In this document: positions 17,451 through 26,338 of the stretch, piece by piece | Layout: every line of letters begins with the position of its first letter | Position numbering within the stretch: the stretch's first letter is position 1 | Source of the DNA: JBDREC01 sp043820105 [NCBI: Pseudomonadota bacterium] | GTDB taxonomy: Bacteria > Bdellovibrionota_F > JAHFAK01 | Direction: 5' to 3' | Assembly (NCBI GenBank): GCA_043820105.1 | Contig: JBDREC010000065.1 | Coordinates: 1-64,000, forward strand | DNA length: 64,000 nt | Notes under the pieces: generated by a model | What the model was told of the DNA's origin: nothing | Database searches by the model: none | What the model saw: only the letters and a program-made list of their open reading frames with translations | Program-made: the position numbers and the translations under genes

Positions 17451-18964
17451 AAATCACCAATAACATAATTTCTTGATCTATTAATTATCAAAAGAACCAA
17501 TAAAAAATTCATCATTATTAAAATCAAAATATTTGATCTAATCTCTGAAAAATCCTTAGTTAATGCTGGTTTTTTATATGAAAATCTTGGCAAGTGATCT
17601 AATTTTAATGTTGGCAGATACTTATGAAAGTAAAATTTACTAACAAAATTGCCTTCTGCAGAGAATTTATCGTCCATTGCATTGAACTGCTTAAGATCCT
17701 TTGGAAACTCGTGTTCTTTTAAAGGAGTAAAATAATGAAATTTTGTATAAATTTTATTTTTCATTATATAGTCAACATATTCCTCTCTATAGGCCATAGC
17801 TTGTTCCCAGAATTCAAAATAATTTCCATAATTAGTAAATGACAATCTTGAAATTGCATCGTCTAATAAATATGATGGCGAAATTTGAGATATTTTATTA
17901 ATAAATTTTAATTGTGCTATTTGCTTGTCAAATAATAGATTATAAATCTCAAGCTTTTTAGCAGCATACTCTATTTTTATGGGAACCTCTTCTGTATATC
18001 TCTTTTGTAAAGAATACATAACCTCTTTCTCAGCATATGGAATAATACCACCAATATCACACTTGGTTCCTATTGGAGGAAATTTATGCCTAATTTTTCT
18101 TAGCTCTTCTGATCGTTCATTATAATAGCTATCCAATTGGCTCTGAATAGATTCCCAAGGTGGTGCTTTTACCAAATATTTGCCTGATAAGGCAATAAGT
18201 CCATTTGCAAGGAACGATATAAAAATCCAAACTAATAGACTTGTAACTAAAACAGAAGAACTTCTTTTAAAAACCAGGGACAAAAAAATCGAAATAAGTG
18301 CAAAAATTGAAAGATATAAAACAAAGATAAAAACCGAAATAAGAATTCTAAGGACTTCTTCTATTGAAAAATAAAAGTCTAAAATAAAATAACAGGAAAT
18401 AAAAAATGCTAAAAAAGATAAAAACAAAAAAAGTCCCAACACTAAAACACCACTTAAATATTTAGACCATACAATTTCATGAATAGAAATATGGTTTGAG
18501 CAAAGTAATTTTAAATTACCGTCTTCTGCTTCCTTGGAAATAAAATTGTGCATAATCAAAATGGTAAGTAAGGCTAAAATAACCTTAAAAATAATCGCCA
18601 TATCTACTTGCTCAAAAATACTAAGAAAATAATTTCCACCAAATATTCGCTCAAATCCCCGTGGAATCCAGGAAATGGAAATTGGAGTGTAATTTCCAGA
18701 AATATCATCAATACCCATTGAAATAATGCTAAGCTTTTCTGGAGCTTTAGCAGCATAAGGAGTAAGATTTATATAAGCTACAGAATTTCTAAGATTATTT
18801 TCTAAAATAGATATGCCTGCATTATAGCTTTCCCTATTAATATTATAAGTCTTTATCATTATATAGGTCATAGATATAGATAGAATAACACAAAAGATTA
18901 GGCTTAAATTAAAAGGTATTGACTTAAATTTACTTAAGATTTCTTTTTTAAAAATAATCCACAT
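17444..18964 (-). CDS. ABC-2 type permease (DUF3526-like), left pair, proximal
   Basis: About 506 residues with the same layout as its neighbour: an N-terminal helix (SLIFCVILSISMTYIMI), a periplasmic loop containing ISWIPRGFERIFGG, a block of four or five helices (about 130-280), a long soluble segment, and a C-terminal helix. An upstream in-frame ATG at 19006 exists, but it lies within the predicted sigma-54 promoter (19002-19018). The ATG at 18964 (M-W-I-I-F-K-K-E) is therefore the likely start, giving a leader of about 27 bases. With the gene at 16065 it forms a two-permease operon divergent from the ABC operon at 19236. Confidence 0.75.
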   Translation of the reverse strand: MWIIFKKEILSKFKSIPFNLSLIFCVILSISMTYIMIKTYNINRESYNAGISILENNLRNSVAYINLTPYAAKAPEKLSIISMGIDDISGNYTPISISWIPRGFERIFGGNYFLSIFEQVDMAIIFKVILALLTILIMHNFISKEAEDGNLKLLCSNHISIHEIVWSKYLSGVLVLGLFLFLSFLAFFISCYFILDFYFSIEEVLRILISVFIFVLYLSIFALISIFLSLVFKRSSSVLVTSLLVWIFISFLANGLIALSGKYLVKAPPWESIQSQLDSYYNERSEELRKIRHKFPPIGTKCDIGGIIPYAEKEVMYSLQKRYTEEVPIKIEYAAKKLEIYNLLFDKQIAQLKFINKISQISPSYLLDDAISRLSFTNYGNYFEFWEQAMAYREEYVDYIMKNKIYTKFHYFTPLKEHEFPKDLKQFNAMDDKFSAEGNFVSKFYFHKYLPTLKLDHLPRFSYKKPALTKDFSEIRSNILILIMMNFLLVLLIINRSRNYVIGDLC

Positions 18965-19001
18965 ATTCACTTTAACAAATTTTTTCCAGATAAAAATACA
19001 T

Positions 19002-19018
19002 AGCATAATTCATACCAA
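19002..19018 (-). promoter_or_regulatory. sigma-54-type -24/-12 promoter, leftward
   Basis: On the minus strand the sequence is TTGGTATGAATTATGCT, with the invariant GG and GC spaced by exactly ten bases. Extended by the flanks it matches the rightward promoter at 19175-19191 at 20 of 24 positions. Transcription would begin near 18991, just upstream of the ATG at 18964. The match between the two divergent sites is direct; sigma-54 dependence is inferred from the consensus and from the NtrC-type activator gene at 24003. Confidence 0.6.
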
Positions 19019-19096
19019 AATATAAGAAAAATAAAAGGCCATATTTTTAAGAACTTAAGCATTTTCACCCAAGATACATGAGTAAACTTTACAATA

Positions 19097-19115
19097 ATTA
19101 CCCATGTTGAGTAAT
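19097..19115. promoter_or_regulatory. dyad, possible activator binding site
   Basis: ATTAC-N9-GTAAT is a perfect 5-bp-arm dyad placed between the two divergent sigma-54-type promoters, roughly 60-80 bp from each. NtrC-family activators bind such dyads upstream of their promoters. The short arms in AT-rich DNA make chance occurrence possible. Confidence 0.3.
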
Positions 19116-19174
19116 AAAATAGCTTTATTTTTTACTAAGGTTCTGTAACCATTAGAAATTAAAAGATTTGTATT

Positions 19175-19191
19175 TTGGTATTATTTTTGCT
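19175..19191 (+). promoter_or_regulatory. sigma-54-type -24/-12 promoter, rightward
   Basis: TTGGTATTATTTTTGCT has GG at 19177 and GC at 19189, ten bases apart, and a full TTGCT -12 element. The -24 element is TTGGTA rather than TTGGCA. Transcription would begin near 19202, 34 bases before the ATPase gene. Its near-copy faces the other way at 19002-19018. Because the kinase and NtrC-type activator genes are downstream on the same strand, the locus may be self-regulated. Confidence 0.6.
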
Positions 19192-19235
19192 ATCTAAATT
19201 GCCATGAATTTTCCTTATAATATATAGGAGAAAAA

Positions 19236-19943
19236 ATGCTAAAAGCCTTAAATCTTACCAAAAGATATGAAGATGGTGTGCTAGCCCTTGATAATCTTAA
19301 TCTTCATATAAAAGAATCTGAAATTTATTGTTTACTTGGTGCCAATGGTGCTGGCAAAACTACAACAGTAAACTTATTTTTAGATTATATAAAACCAACC
19401 TCTGGTGAGGCCTTTATAAAGGATATGTTAGTTACCAAGAATTCATTAGAAACCAAAAAATATGTTGCCTATATTCCTGAAAATGTAATGCTGTATGATG
19501 TTCTTACAGCAAGACAGAATATGGATTTCTTTGCAAAGTTAGGTGGCAAAAAGGATTTAAATAAAACTGATTACTACAATCTTATGCGGCATGTAGGGCT
19601 TCAAGAAAGAGCCTTTGAGCAAAGAGTCGGAAAATTATCAAAAGGTATGAGGCAAAAACTAGCTATAGCGATTGCTATTTTAAAAGATACTCCTTCAATT
19701 ATCTTAGATGAACCAACAGCTGGCCTTGATCCAAAGGCTGCTAATGAATTTATAGAAACGCTTGCTTCATTAAAAAATGAAGGCAAGGCAATCTTCATGG
19801 TTACTCATGACATTTTCAGAGCAAAAGTAATTGGCGATTATGTTGGAATTATGAAAGAAGGAAGACTTGTTATGACTCTAAGCAAAGAAGAACTAAAACA
19901 CGAAGACCTTGAAAAGATTTACTTAGAATATATGCAGCAATAA
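19236..19943 (+). CDS. ABC transporter ATP-binding subunit
   Basis: A 235-residue ATPase with Walker A GANGAGKTTT (about residue 37), a Q-loop region, signature LSKGMRQKL, Walker B SIILDEPTAGLD and the switch histidine in MVTHD. It would power the ABC-2 permeases next to it; one ATPase appears to serve up to four permease genes (16065, 17444, 19948, 21210). The ATG at 19236 follows GGAGAA. The start lies 45 bp past the -12 element of the sigma-54-type promoter. The transported substrate is unknown. Confidence 0.92.
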   Translation: MLKALNLTKRYEDGVLALDNLNLHIKESEIYCLLGANGAGKTTTVNLFLDYIKPTSGEAFIKDMLVTKNSLETKKYVAYIPENVMLYDVLTARQNMDFFAKLGGKKDLNKTDYYNLMRHVGLQERAFEQRVGKLSKGMRQKLAIAIAILKDTPSIILDEPTAGLDPKAANEFIETLASLKNEGKAIFMVTHDIFRAKVIGDYVGIMKEGRLVMTLSKEELKHEDLEKIYLEYMQQ

Positions 19944-19947
19944 TAAA

Positions 19948-21210
19948 ATGCTAAAAACCTTAATATTAAAAGAAATAAGAAGCAATTTGGTAACAGGCAA
20001 AATTCTGCTTATTTCTTTAATATTATTAATCCTTATTTCCTTAAGCCTTTATTTAATGTATGAAAGCTACAAGCTTCAAGTTGAAAACTATAATATTATT
20101 AAACCAAAAGCTAAGGACACCTACATAGTAAAACCACCCAATCCCCTTTCAATATTTGGTTTTGGCATGGAAGAATATATTTCAAGAAAGTATAAAGATG
20201 ACTTTGAAGGAGTTGGGATTCCAGATGCTGTTACAGTTCAAAAATCCTTAAATCGTTTTAACCACATCCTTCCTGAACTTGATCTATTGAATATTGTAAA
20301 AATTGTCTTGTCATTAATGGCAATTTTTTTAGCTTTTGATCTCATATCACATGATAGAGAAACTGGTAGTTTAAAAATACTTAATTCATATTCCTTTAAG
20401 ATCTCGAAATTTCTGCATACTAAAATCTTTGTTAATTTAGCTTGTCTATTAATCCCCTTTGCACTTATTACAATTATAGGCATATTATTTTTAATTTTCT
20501 ATACAAATCTTTCCTTTGATTTAAATGATTATATAAGAATTTGTTTTTTTCTAATACTTTCCCTTTTATATATTTCATTGTTTTTTTTAGTCGCTTTTTT
20601 AATTTCTATCTTATTTAGGAATTCTTCACTTTGTTTAATTTTGGGACTTCTTTTTTGGGCAAGTTCTGTATTTATAATTCCCAACTTTGCAGTAATTGGA
20701 TCTAGGTATATAAGTGGAGACTATTATGCGGACAAATACTCACTGGCAAATTGGGAAAACTTTATAAAATACAGATTTCTAGAAGAACAAGAACAATTAA
20801 AAAATCAAAACACCAAAAATGAGTTAATAATCAGAAATAAATATGTAAGCAAGTGGCACAATGCAAGTTCCAGGCAATTTAACGCTTACATAAAAAAACA
20901 ACAAAAACTATTAACCTTTATAAATATATTCACACGACTTTCTCCTGTTGGTTTTTATGTGCTACCTTCAACAATAATTTTAGGGACATCTCCTTTTGAT
21001 GATTTACATATTAAAGTAAAATATGCCAATTACTTAAACCAGAATGTTTTTCCGAATAAAAAGAAGCAAATCTCAGAATTTGAATATTTTGATAAAAAAG
21101 ATTTAGTAAACATATTTTCAAGCTTTGCACTTAATTTCATTTGCATGCTTATATTAATAGTCGGTTTATTATTCTTAATTTATAATAGATTTAGAAAGAA
21201 TAGATATTGA
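19948..21210 (+). CDS. ABC-2 type permease (DUF3526-like), right pair, first
   Basis: A 420-residue inner-membrane protein. It has an N-terminal helix (ILLISLILLILISLSLYLM), then a loop with FGFGMEEYISRKY, central helices including the typical LSLMAIFLAFDLISHDRETGS, a long charged extracytoplasmic region (about 250-385) and a last helix. The DLISHDRETGSLK box between helices 2 and 3 is the usual cytoplasmic contact of ABC-2 permeases with the ATPase. It starts four bases after the ATPase stop and overlaps the next permease start (TGATG), so translation is coupled. Confidence 0.8.
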   Translation: MLKTLILKEIRSNLVTGKILLISLILLILISLSLYLMYESYKLQVENYNIIKPKAKDTYIVKPPNPLSIFGFGMEEYISRKYKDDFEGVGIPDAVTVQKSLNRFNHILPELDLLNIVKIVLSLMAIFLAFDLISHDRETGSLKILNSYSFKISKFLHTKIFVNLACLLIPFALITIIGILFLIFYTNLSFDLNDYIRICFFLILSLLYISLFFLVAFLISILFRNSSLCLILGLLFWASSVFIIPNFAVIGSRYISGDYYADKYSLANWENFIKYRFLEEQEQLKNQNTKNELIIRNKYVSKWHNASSRQFNAYIKKQQKLLTFINIFTRLSPVGFYVLPSTIILGTSPFDDLHIKVKYANYLNQNVFPNKKKQISEFEYFDKKDLVNIFSSFALNFICMLILIVGLLFLIYNRFRKNRY

Positions 21211-22628
21211 TGGTTTTTCATCTTGCTAAAAATGAGCTTTTAAAATCAATGAATTCAAAAAAGCAGCTTTATCTTTTTTCAATTATTTTTGTGCTTTTTA
21301 TTTTATTCACAGTCCTGGCTAACTTAAACCTCCTGGAAAAAACTTCAAGTTATAATGAGGTTTATGATTCCAGAGAAAACAATATTGCAAACTTTAGTCA
21401 TGCAAACAGAACACGAGGCTATTTGTCAGCCCTTATTAAAAAGCCAAGGCTAATAAACTCCTATTTCACTGGGTTTTCAATACAAGCTTTGACAACAGAT
21501 ATTTTTAATAAATCAGAAAAACAAATTTTCAAGTCAATTGATTTTTCCTTTTTATTTGCTATTGTTTTCAGTCTACTAGCACTTATTTTATCTCATGACA
21601 CTATTACATCAGAAAAACAAAATGGTGCCTTAAAACATGTTACAAGCTATAATGTATCAAGACCGAAATATTTATTAGGTATTTTTCTTGGCGGATTTTT
21701 GTATTTATTTGTTTTCTTTAGCATATCATATTTTTTTAGCATTTTTATTTCTGTTGTCTTTTTTCAAGCCCTAATTAATGAACAGGATTTTTATGTGTTT
21801 TTGCTAATATATGGAATAAGCGTAATTTATCTTGGAATTGTTTTCCTAATGGGAATGAGCATTTCAACTTTTTGTAAAACAAACAAATCATCTATAATTA
21901 TTTCTTGTTTTGCATGGATTTTTCTGGTGATTATCATTCCAAATACTGCACCACAAATTGCTGAAAGAGCAATTAAGCTTCCTCCGGCTGCAAAACTTTA
22001 CTCTGAAGCATATAAAATAAAAGAAACAGACAGAGATAGATTAATCAATGAACAATTAACAAGGTTAAGAAAGAAAATGCAAATTCCAGATTTCAATGCA
22101 GAAAACTTTATAAATGAAAGAAAGAATTTTCTATTAAACAAAAACAACCAAGCCAGATACTATGAGTTTAGAAAGCAAGCAGAAGATCTTGTTTATAAAA
22201 TCAACAATAAACAGAAGGCAAAAGTAATTAAACTTGAAGATGCATTTATGAATAAATTAAAAAAACAAGAAAATTTAACAGCAAGCATTTCCTCATTATC
22301 ACTGTATTTTAACTTCTTAAACTCTCTTTATGAGCTTAGTAATGTTGGTTTAAAAACAGGTTATTATGAAATAGAGAAACATGACAGGCATGCAAAAAAA
22401 ATTGGTGTATATATGAAAGAAAAAGAGTTTTCTGCACTGGGTGAAAACCTATTATATGATCATAATATGCCTATCGATTTAAGTGATTACCCGAGGCTAA
22501 AAAATTATGAAAGCTCAATATCTTTTAGGCTTGAAGCTATAAAATTGAATTTGTTTATTATGTTTGTATATATAGTTGTGTTTTCTCTAATTTGTTTTAT
22601 TAAATTTAAAAACTATGACGTCAGATAA
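21210..22628 (+). CDS. ABC-2 type permease (DUF3526-like), right pair, second
   Basis: A permease of about 472 residues with the same layout as the preceding gene: one helix, a loop, a block of helices with LALILSHDTITSEKQNGALKH, a long extracytoplasmic helical segment (about 265-445, rich in Lys, Glu and Asn), and a C-terminal helix ending in KNYDVR. That ending resembles KYDPR of the gene at 16065 on the other strand, supporting paralogy across the divergent pair. The ATG at 21210 overlaps the upstream stop. The kinase gene follows after nine bases. Confidence 0.8.
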   Translation: MVFHLAKNELLKSMNSKKQLYLFSIIFVLFILFTVLANLNLLEKTSSYNEVYDSRENNIANFSHANRTRGYLSALIKKPRLINSYFTGFSIQALTTDIFNKSEKQIFKSIDFSFLFAIVFSLLALILSHDTITSEKQNGALKHVTSYNVSRPKYLLGIFLGGFLYLFVFFSISYFFSIFISVVFFQALINEQDFYVFLLIYGISVIYLGIVFLMGMSISTFCKTNKSSIIISCFAWIFLVIIIPNTAPQIAERAIKLPPAAKLYSEAYKIKETDRDRLINEQLTRLRKKMQIPDFNAENFINERKNFLLNKNNQARYYEFRKQAEDLVYKINNKQKAKVIKLEDAFMNKLKKQENLTASISSLSLYFNFLNSLYELSNVGLKTGYYEIEKHDRHAKKIGVYMKEKEFSALGENLLYDHNMPIDLSDYPRLKNYESSISFRLEAIKLNLFIMFVYIVVFSLICFIKFKNYDVR

Positions 22629-22637
22629 AAAGGATTT

Positions 22638-23912
22638 ATGAAAATGGAAATACTTAAAAAATTCAAAATAAAAAGTGAAAGTGCTAAGCAAGGAGTTTCG
22701 CTTCAAACACACAAAAACATAATCACAGAATTTTTACAAAGTATTACTTTAATTGTAGACAAAGAAATTCTATGCAATAGCATTATTGCTAAAATCCATG
22801 AAATTTTTAAGTTTAATAATATTTATCTATTTTTAACAAGTGAACCAAGTGGTGATTTTTATTTAAAGTTTAAATTCTCAGCTAAGCCAAAATCAATTTT
22901 TCTTTCTTTTTCCCAGGAAGGCAAGTTCATTAAATGGCTCCGTACAAATGAAACATTTATTGCTTTTAAAGATACTCAAGACATCTACAATTACTTCAAT
23001 AAAAACGAAAAAGACAATTTAGAAACTTTGAAGATTAACTACTGCTTTCCCCTTGTTTCCATGAACTCCCTTATTGGTTTTATTTTATGTGATAAAAAAA
23101 ATGGAACAATAGAGCTTTCGGAAGATGAAATGAACCTGATATTTACCCTTTGTGGTCAAGCTGCCCTTGCAATTAAAAGCTCGTTCTTATTAGAAGAACA
23201 AAAACTAAAACTTGCCAAAATGTTAACAGCTGATCGTTTAGTTGTAGCAGGTCAATTAGCAGCTGGAGCTGCTCATGAGATAAAAAACCCATTAACATCT
23301 ATAAGAAGCACCATTCAATATTTAACAAACAAAACAGAAAACGAAAAAAGCAAGGAACTTTTGTCTGGCTTAATTGAAGAAGTTGATAGAATTGATGAAA
23401 TTGTAAGGGGATTATTATCATTCGCCAGAAAAGAAAAAGAAGACTTTAGGGAATTTAATTTAAAGGTTATATTAGAAGAAACTATAAATTTTATTAAACC
23501 AACTATGTCTAAAAAGCAAATAGAAGTAATACATGAGTTTAACGCAGCCAATGAAGCTTTTTTTGGAGATAAAAATCAAATAAAACAGGTTATTTTAAAC
23601 TTAATATTAAATGCCAGCGAAGCTATAAAAAACGATGGCAAAATAATTATTGCTGTTTCTTATGAAGAAAGCTCAAAAGCTAAGGAAATTAAAGGTTGGT
23701 TCTCGCTAAGAATTATAGATACAGGTCCTGGAATTAATCCAGAAGTTATTGATAAAATTTTTGACCCTTTTTTTACAACAAAAGATGAGGGCTCAGGCCT
23801 TGGACTTTTTACTATATATGGACTTATTGAAAGACATCAAGGAGACATTACGATTGAAAAATCTGATAAAAGTGGGACAACTTTTTTAATAAGATTACCT
23901 TTTAAGTCGTAA
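22638..23912 (+). CDS. cytoplasmic GAF-domain sensor histidine kinase
   Basis: A 424-residue protein without membrane segments. A GAF-like domain (about 28-185) is followed by a HisKA box LAAGAAHEIKNPLTSIRST with the phospho-accepting His213. The HATPase domain has the N-box LNLILNASEAI, the G1 box IDTGPGI, the F-box FDPFFTTK and the G2 box GSGLGL. It is the natural partner of the NtrC-type regulator immediately downstream. A soluble kinase in an ABC transporter operon suggests sensing of an intracellular cue or of transporter state; this is inference. The last codons and stop are part of a heptamer repeat (23904 onward). Confidence 0.88.
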   Translation: MKMEILKKFKIKSESAKQGVSLQTHKNIITEFLQSITLIVDKEILCNSIIAKIHEIFKFNNIYLFLTSEPSGDFYLKFKFSAKPKSIFLSFSQEGKFIKWLRTNETFIAFKDTQDIYNYFNKNEKDNLETLKINYCFPLVSMNSLIGFILCDKKNGTIELSEDEMNLIFTLCGQAALAIKSSFLLEEQKLKLAKMLTADRLVVAGQLAAGAAHEIKNPLTSIRSTIQYLTNKTENEKSKELLSGLIEEVDRIDEIVRGLLSFARKEKEDFREFNLKVILEETINFIKPTMSKKQIEVIHEFNAANEAFFGDKNQIKQVILNLILNASEAIKNDGKIIIAVSYEESSKAKEIKGWFSLRIIDTGPGINPEVIDKIFDPFFTTKDEGSGLGLFTIYGLIERHQGDITIEKSDKSGTTFLIRLPFKS

Positions 23913-23986
23913 GTCGTAAGTCGTAAGTCGTATGTAGTAAGTTAATGAAACACTTACTACTTACCGCTTACCACTTACCACTTATT
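23904..23986. repeat. heptamer-word repeat hairpin between kinase and regulator genes
   Basis: Left arm: four exact copies of AAGTCGT (23904-23931) followed by ATGTAGT and AAGT. Right arm: ACTTACT-ACTTACC-GCTTACC-ACTTACC-ACTTATT (23952-23986). The arms are complementary over about 33 positions with few mismatches, around a loop of nine bases (TAATGAAAC). The kinase stop codon lies inside the left arm. In RNA this would be a long stem that could attenuate, process or stabilise the transcript between the two regulatory genes. It lacks the trailing U-run of a classical terminator. Confidence 0.8.
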
Positions 23987-24002
23987 TATTGGAGATAAAA
24001 AT

Positions 24003-25349
24003 ATGATTAAAATTCTAATTGTTGATGATGAAAAAAAGATTTTAAATATTTTAGATAGCGTCTTATCAGAGGCTGGTTTTATTACGAAAACTGCCAGCTC
24101 TGGTCAAGACGCGATAATTCATGCACAAACATTTAAGCCAGATATTCTACTCAGCGATCTAAAAATGCCAGATCTGGATGGAATAGAAACAATGAGTGAA
24201 ATTAGTAAAAACCTTCCTCATTTAAAAACCATTATTATGACTGCTCACGCCTCAATTGAAACTGCAATAAAGGCTATGAAGCAAGGGGCATATGATTACA
24301 TTACAAAACCCTTTGATAATGAGGAACTTTTATTAATAATTAAAAAAGCTATTGAAGTAAAAAAATTAGGTGATGAAGTTAGGATGTTAAAAGAAGAACT
24401 CGCAAAAGATTATACTTTCAATGATATAATTGGCCAATCTTCTGCAATGGATTCAGTATTTAAGATGGCGAAAAAAGTAGCTAAAGTTGATACCACAGTT
24501 TTGGTAATGGGTGAAAGTGGTACTGGAAAAGAATTAATAGCAAGAGCAATTCACTATTCTTCAGATCGAAAAAATGGTCCTTTTATTGCAGTCAATTGCG
24601 GTGCTATTCCTCAAAACCTCATTGAATCAGAGTTCTTTGGCCATGAAAAAGGCAGCTTCACTGGAGCTTTTGCGACTAAATCAGGCAAGTTTGAACAAGC
24701 AAATAATGGCACAATCTTTTTAGATGAAATTGGAGAAATGCCCAAAGAAGCCCAAGTAAGATTGCTAAGAGTTTTGCAGGAATTTGAAGTCACAAAAATT
24801 GGTGGTAAAGATCCAATAAAAATAAATACAAGAGTAATCGCTGCAACAAATAAAGACCTAGATGAAGAAGTGAGAATTGGTAATTTTAGAGAAGACCTAT
24901 ATTGGAGATTAACATCTTTTAGTATAATCTTACCCCCTCTAAGAAACAGAAAAGAAGATATTCCTTTGCTTGTTGACCATTTTGTCATTAAATACAATAA
25001 AAAACTATCTGCAAACATTGATGAAGTTCGCCCAGATTTTTTAAAGTGTTTAGTAAATTATGATTGGCCTGGAAATATAAGAGAACTTGAAAATATTATA
25101 TCACAATCATTAATTTTAACTGAATCAAATGTGCTAACTCAGGAATTTCTTCCACCAAGAATAAAGGGACTCAAAGAATCTTGCGCCAAGTCAAAACAAA
25201 AAAAGAATATAGAAAAACAAGATCAAGATAAAGAATTAATTTTAAATAAACTAAAAGAAAACCTTGGCTCAAGAACAAAAACAGCCGAAGATCTTGGAAT
25301 TAGCAGAAAAACTTTATTTAATAAAATGCAAAAATACGACATAAAATAA
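24003..25349 (+). CDS. NtrC-type sigma-54-dependent response regulator
   Basis: A 448-residue regulator. The receiver domain (1-120) has the acidic pair in VDDE and the phospho-acceptor Asp52 in LLSDLKMP. The AAA+ domain (about 140-380) has Walker A GESGTGKE, the sigma-54 contact loop as GSFTGA (usual form GAFTGA) and Walker B IFLDEIGEM. The C-terminal Fis-type helix-turn-helix is at RTKTAEDLGISRKTLFNKM. It hydrolyses ATP to open sigma-54 promoters. The two sigma-54-type sites in the 19007-19235 spacer are its obvious candidate targets. Start ATG behind TTGGAG. The Ala to Ser change in the contact loop is a mild oddity. Confidence 0.9.
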   Translation: MIKILIVDDEKKILNILDSVLSEAGFITKTASSGQDAIIHAQTFKPDILLSDLKMPDLDGIETMSEISKNLPHLKTIIMTAHASIETAIKAMKQGAYDYITKPFDNEELLLIIKKAIEVKKLGDEVRMLKEELAKDYTFNDIIGQSSAMDSVFKMAKKVAKVDTTVLVMGESGTGKELIARAIHYSSDRKNGPFIAVNCGAIPQNLIESEFFGHEKGSFTGAFATKSGKFEQANNGTIFLDEIGEMPKEAQVRLLRVLQEFEVTKIGGKDPIKINTRVIAATNKDLDEEVRIGNFREDLYWRLTSFSIILPPLRNRKEDIPLLVDHFVIKYNKKLSANIDEVRPDFLKCLVNYDWPGNIRELENIISQSLILTESNVLTQEFLPPRIKGLKESCAKSKQKKNIEKQDQDKELILNKLKENLGSRTKTAEDLGISRKTLFNKMQKYDIK

Positions 25350-25411
25350 TTCCATTGATTTTTCTTAAAGCCCTCTATATTTTTTTTCTTTATCTTTATA
25401 AAGAGTTAGCA

Positions 25412-26296
25412 ATGTATTCCAAACACCCTAATCCCAAACCTATAAACCCAAAATCAATCTTAACCTTAATCTTAATCTTAATCATAATCCCACAAACAAG
25501 CTTTTTTGCAGCAAACAACAATAAAAGCAAAAAACTCTTTGAACTAATTTTAGAAAAACTTAAAACTCAAGACGAACACATTACTTCCTTTTCAATGGAA
25601 GTAGAAAAAGAGATTATAATAACCAGGGATCACAAAAAATATTCTCCAACTATTTTATCATATACCTTTGATTTTCAAAAACCTCAAAATTTCAAGGCGT
25701 ATATCTCTGGTGGTAAAACTGATCACCTTTTGCTTGGAAACAATGAATATATCCTGGAATATCTTCCAAAACACAAAGAGGCATTAAAAACACTTTTAAC
25801 TAAATTGCCAAATGACCTTAAGTTTCAAAAATATCAAAAAGCGATAAGCCAGATTAATATCCCATATTTATTGCTTTATAATGAGCTAAAAACATTAAAC
25901 ACTGATAATGTCGAAGTCTATGAGGATATGGAAATTAACCAAGAAAAAGCATATTTATTAAAATTTAAATCCAAATATAAAGAAAAAGATGACGAGTTTT
26001 GCCTTTGGTTTCACAAAACGAAATTTTCCATACTAAAAACAATGATTAAAGGCATACTTGATGAAAGACCTTATCTTACAATTGAATATTCTAATTTTGT
26101 TAATATAAATAATAACATATGGCTTCCCAAAAAGATTTCTTATAAATCAATAAATGTCGACAAAAAAGGGGAAGAAGAAGAATATAATCTAAAATTTAAA
26201 ACCTTTACTATTAATAAAATTTTTGATAAAAATTATTTCTTTTTTACACAGCAAGAAGGCATAAACATAAGAACTAAATATGCTAAAAATAAATAA
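25412..26296 (+). CDS. exported LolA-like (outer-membrane lipoprotein-sorting) protein
   Basis: About 294 residues. A signal peptide with a strongly repetitive core (LTLILILIIIPQTSFFA) precedes a domain resembling LolA/LolB-like lipoprotein carriers. Its strands include ITSFSMEVEKEIIITRD, FDFQKPQNFKAYISGG, YLLKFKSKYKEKDDEFCLWF and IEYSNFVNINNNIWLPKKI. The last phrase is typical of DUF4292 or outer-membrane lipoprotein-sorting proteins. The ATG at 25412 behind AAAGAG is preferred over an upstream TTG at 25355. It follows the regulator gene by 62 bp and may continue the same operon. A carrier role is inferred only from the fold-like pattern. Confidence 0.55.
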   Translation: MYSKHPNPKPINPKSILTLILILIIIPQTSFFAANNNKSKKLFELILEKLKTQDEHITSFSMEVEKEIIITRDHKKYSPTILSYTFDFQKPQNFKAYISGGKTDHLLLGNNEYILEYLPKHKEALKTLLTKLPNDLKFQKYQKAISQINIPYLLLYNELKTLNTDNVEVYEDMEINQEKAYLLKFKSKYKEKDDEFCLWFHKTKFSILKTMIKGILDERPYLTIEYSNFVNINNNIWLPKKISYKSINVDKKGEEEEYNLKFKTFTINKIFDKNYFFFTQQEGINIRTKYAKNK

Positions 26297-26338
26297 ACGT
26301 AATAATTTAATTCTTTCAAATATAATAGGAGTTATTTT

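Noticed and set aside
23904-23986. Tandem words as a CRISPR array
   Set aside because: Units are 7 bp without spacers and the two halves are complementary; there are no cas genes in the window.
24611-25018. 135-codon minus-strand frame within the NtrC-type gene
   Set aside because: It mirrors the conserved AAA+ region on the other strand; the plus-strand protein is unambiguous.
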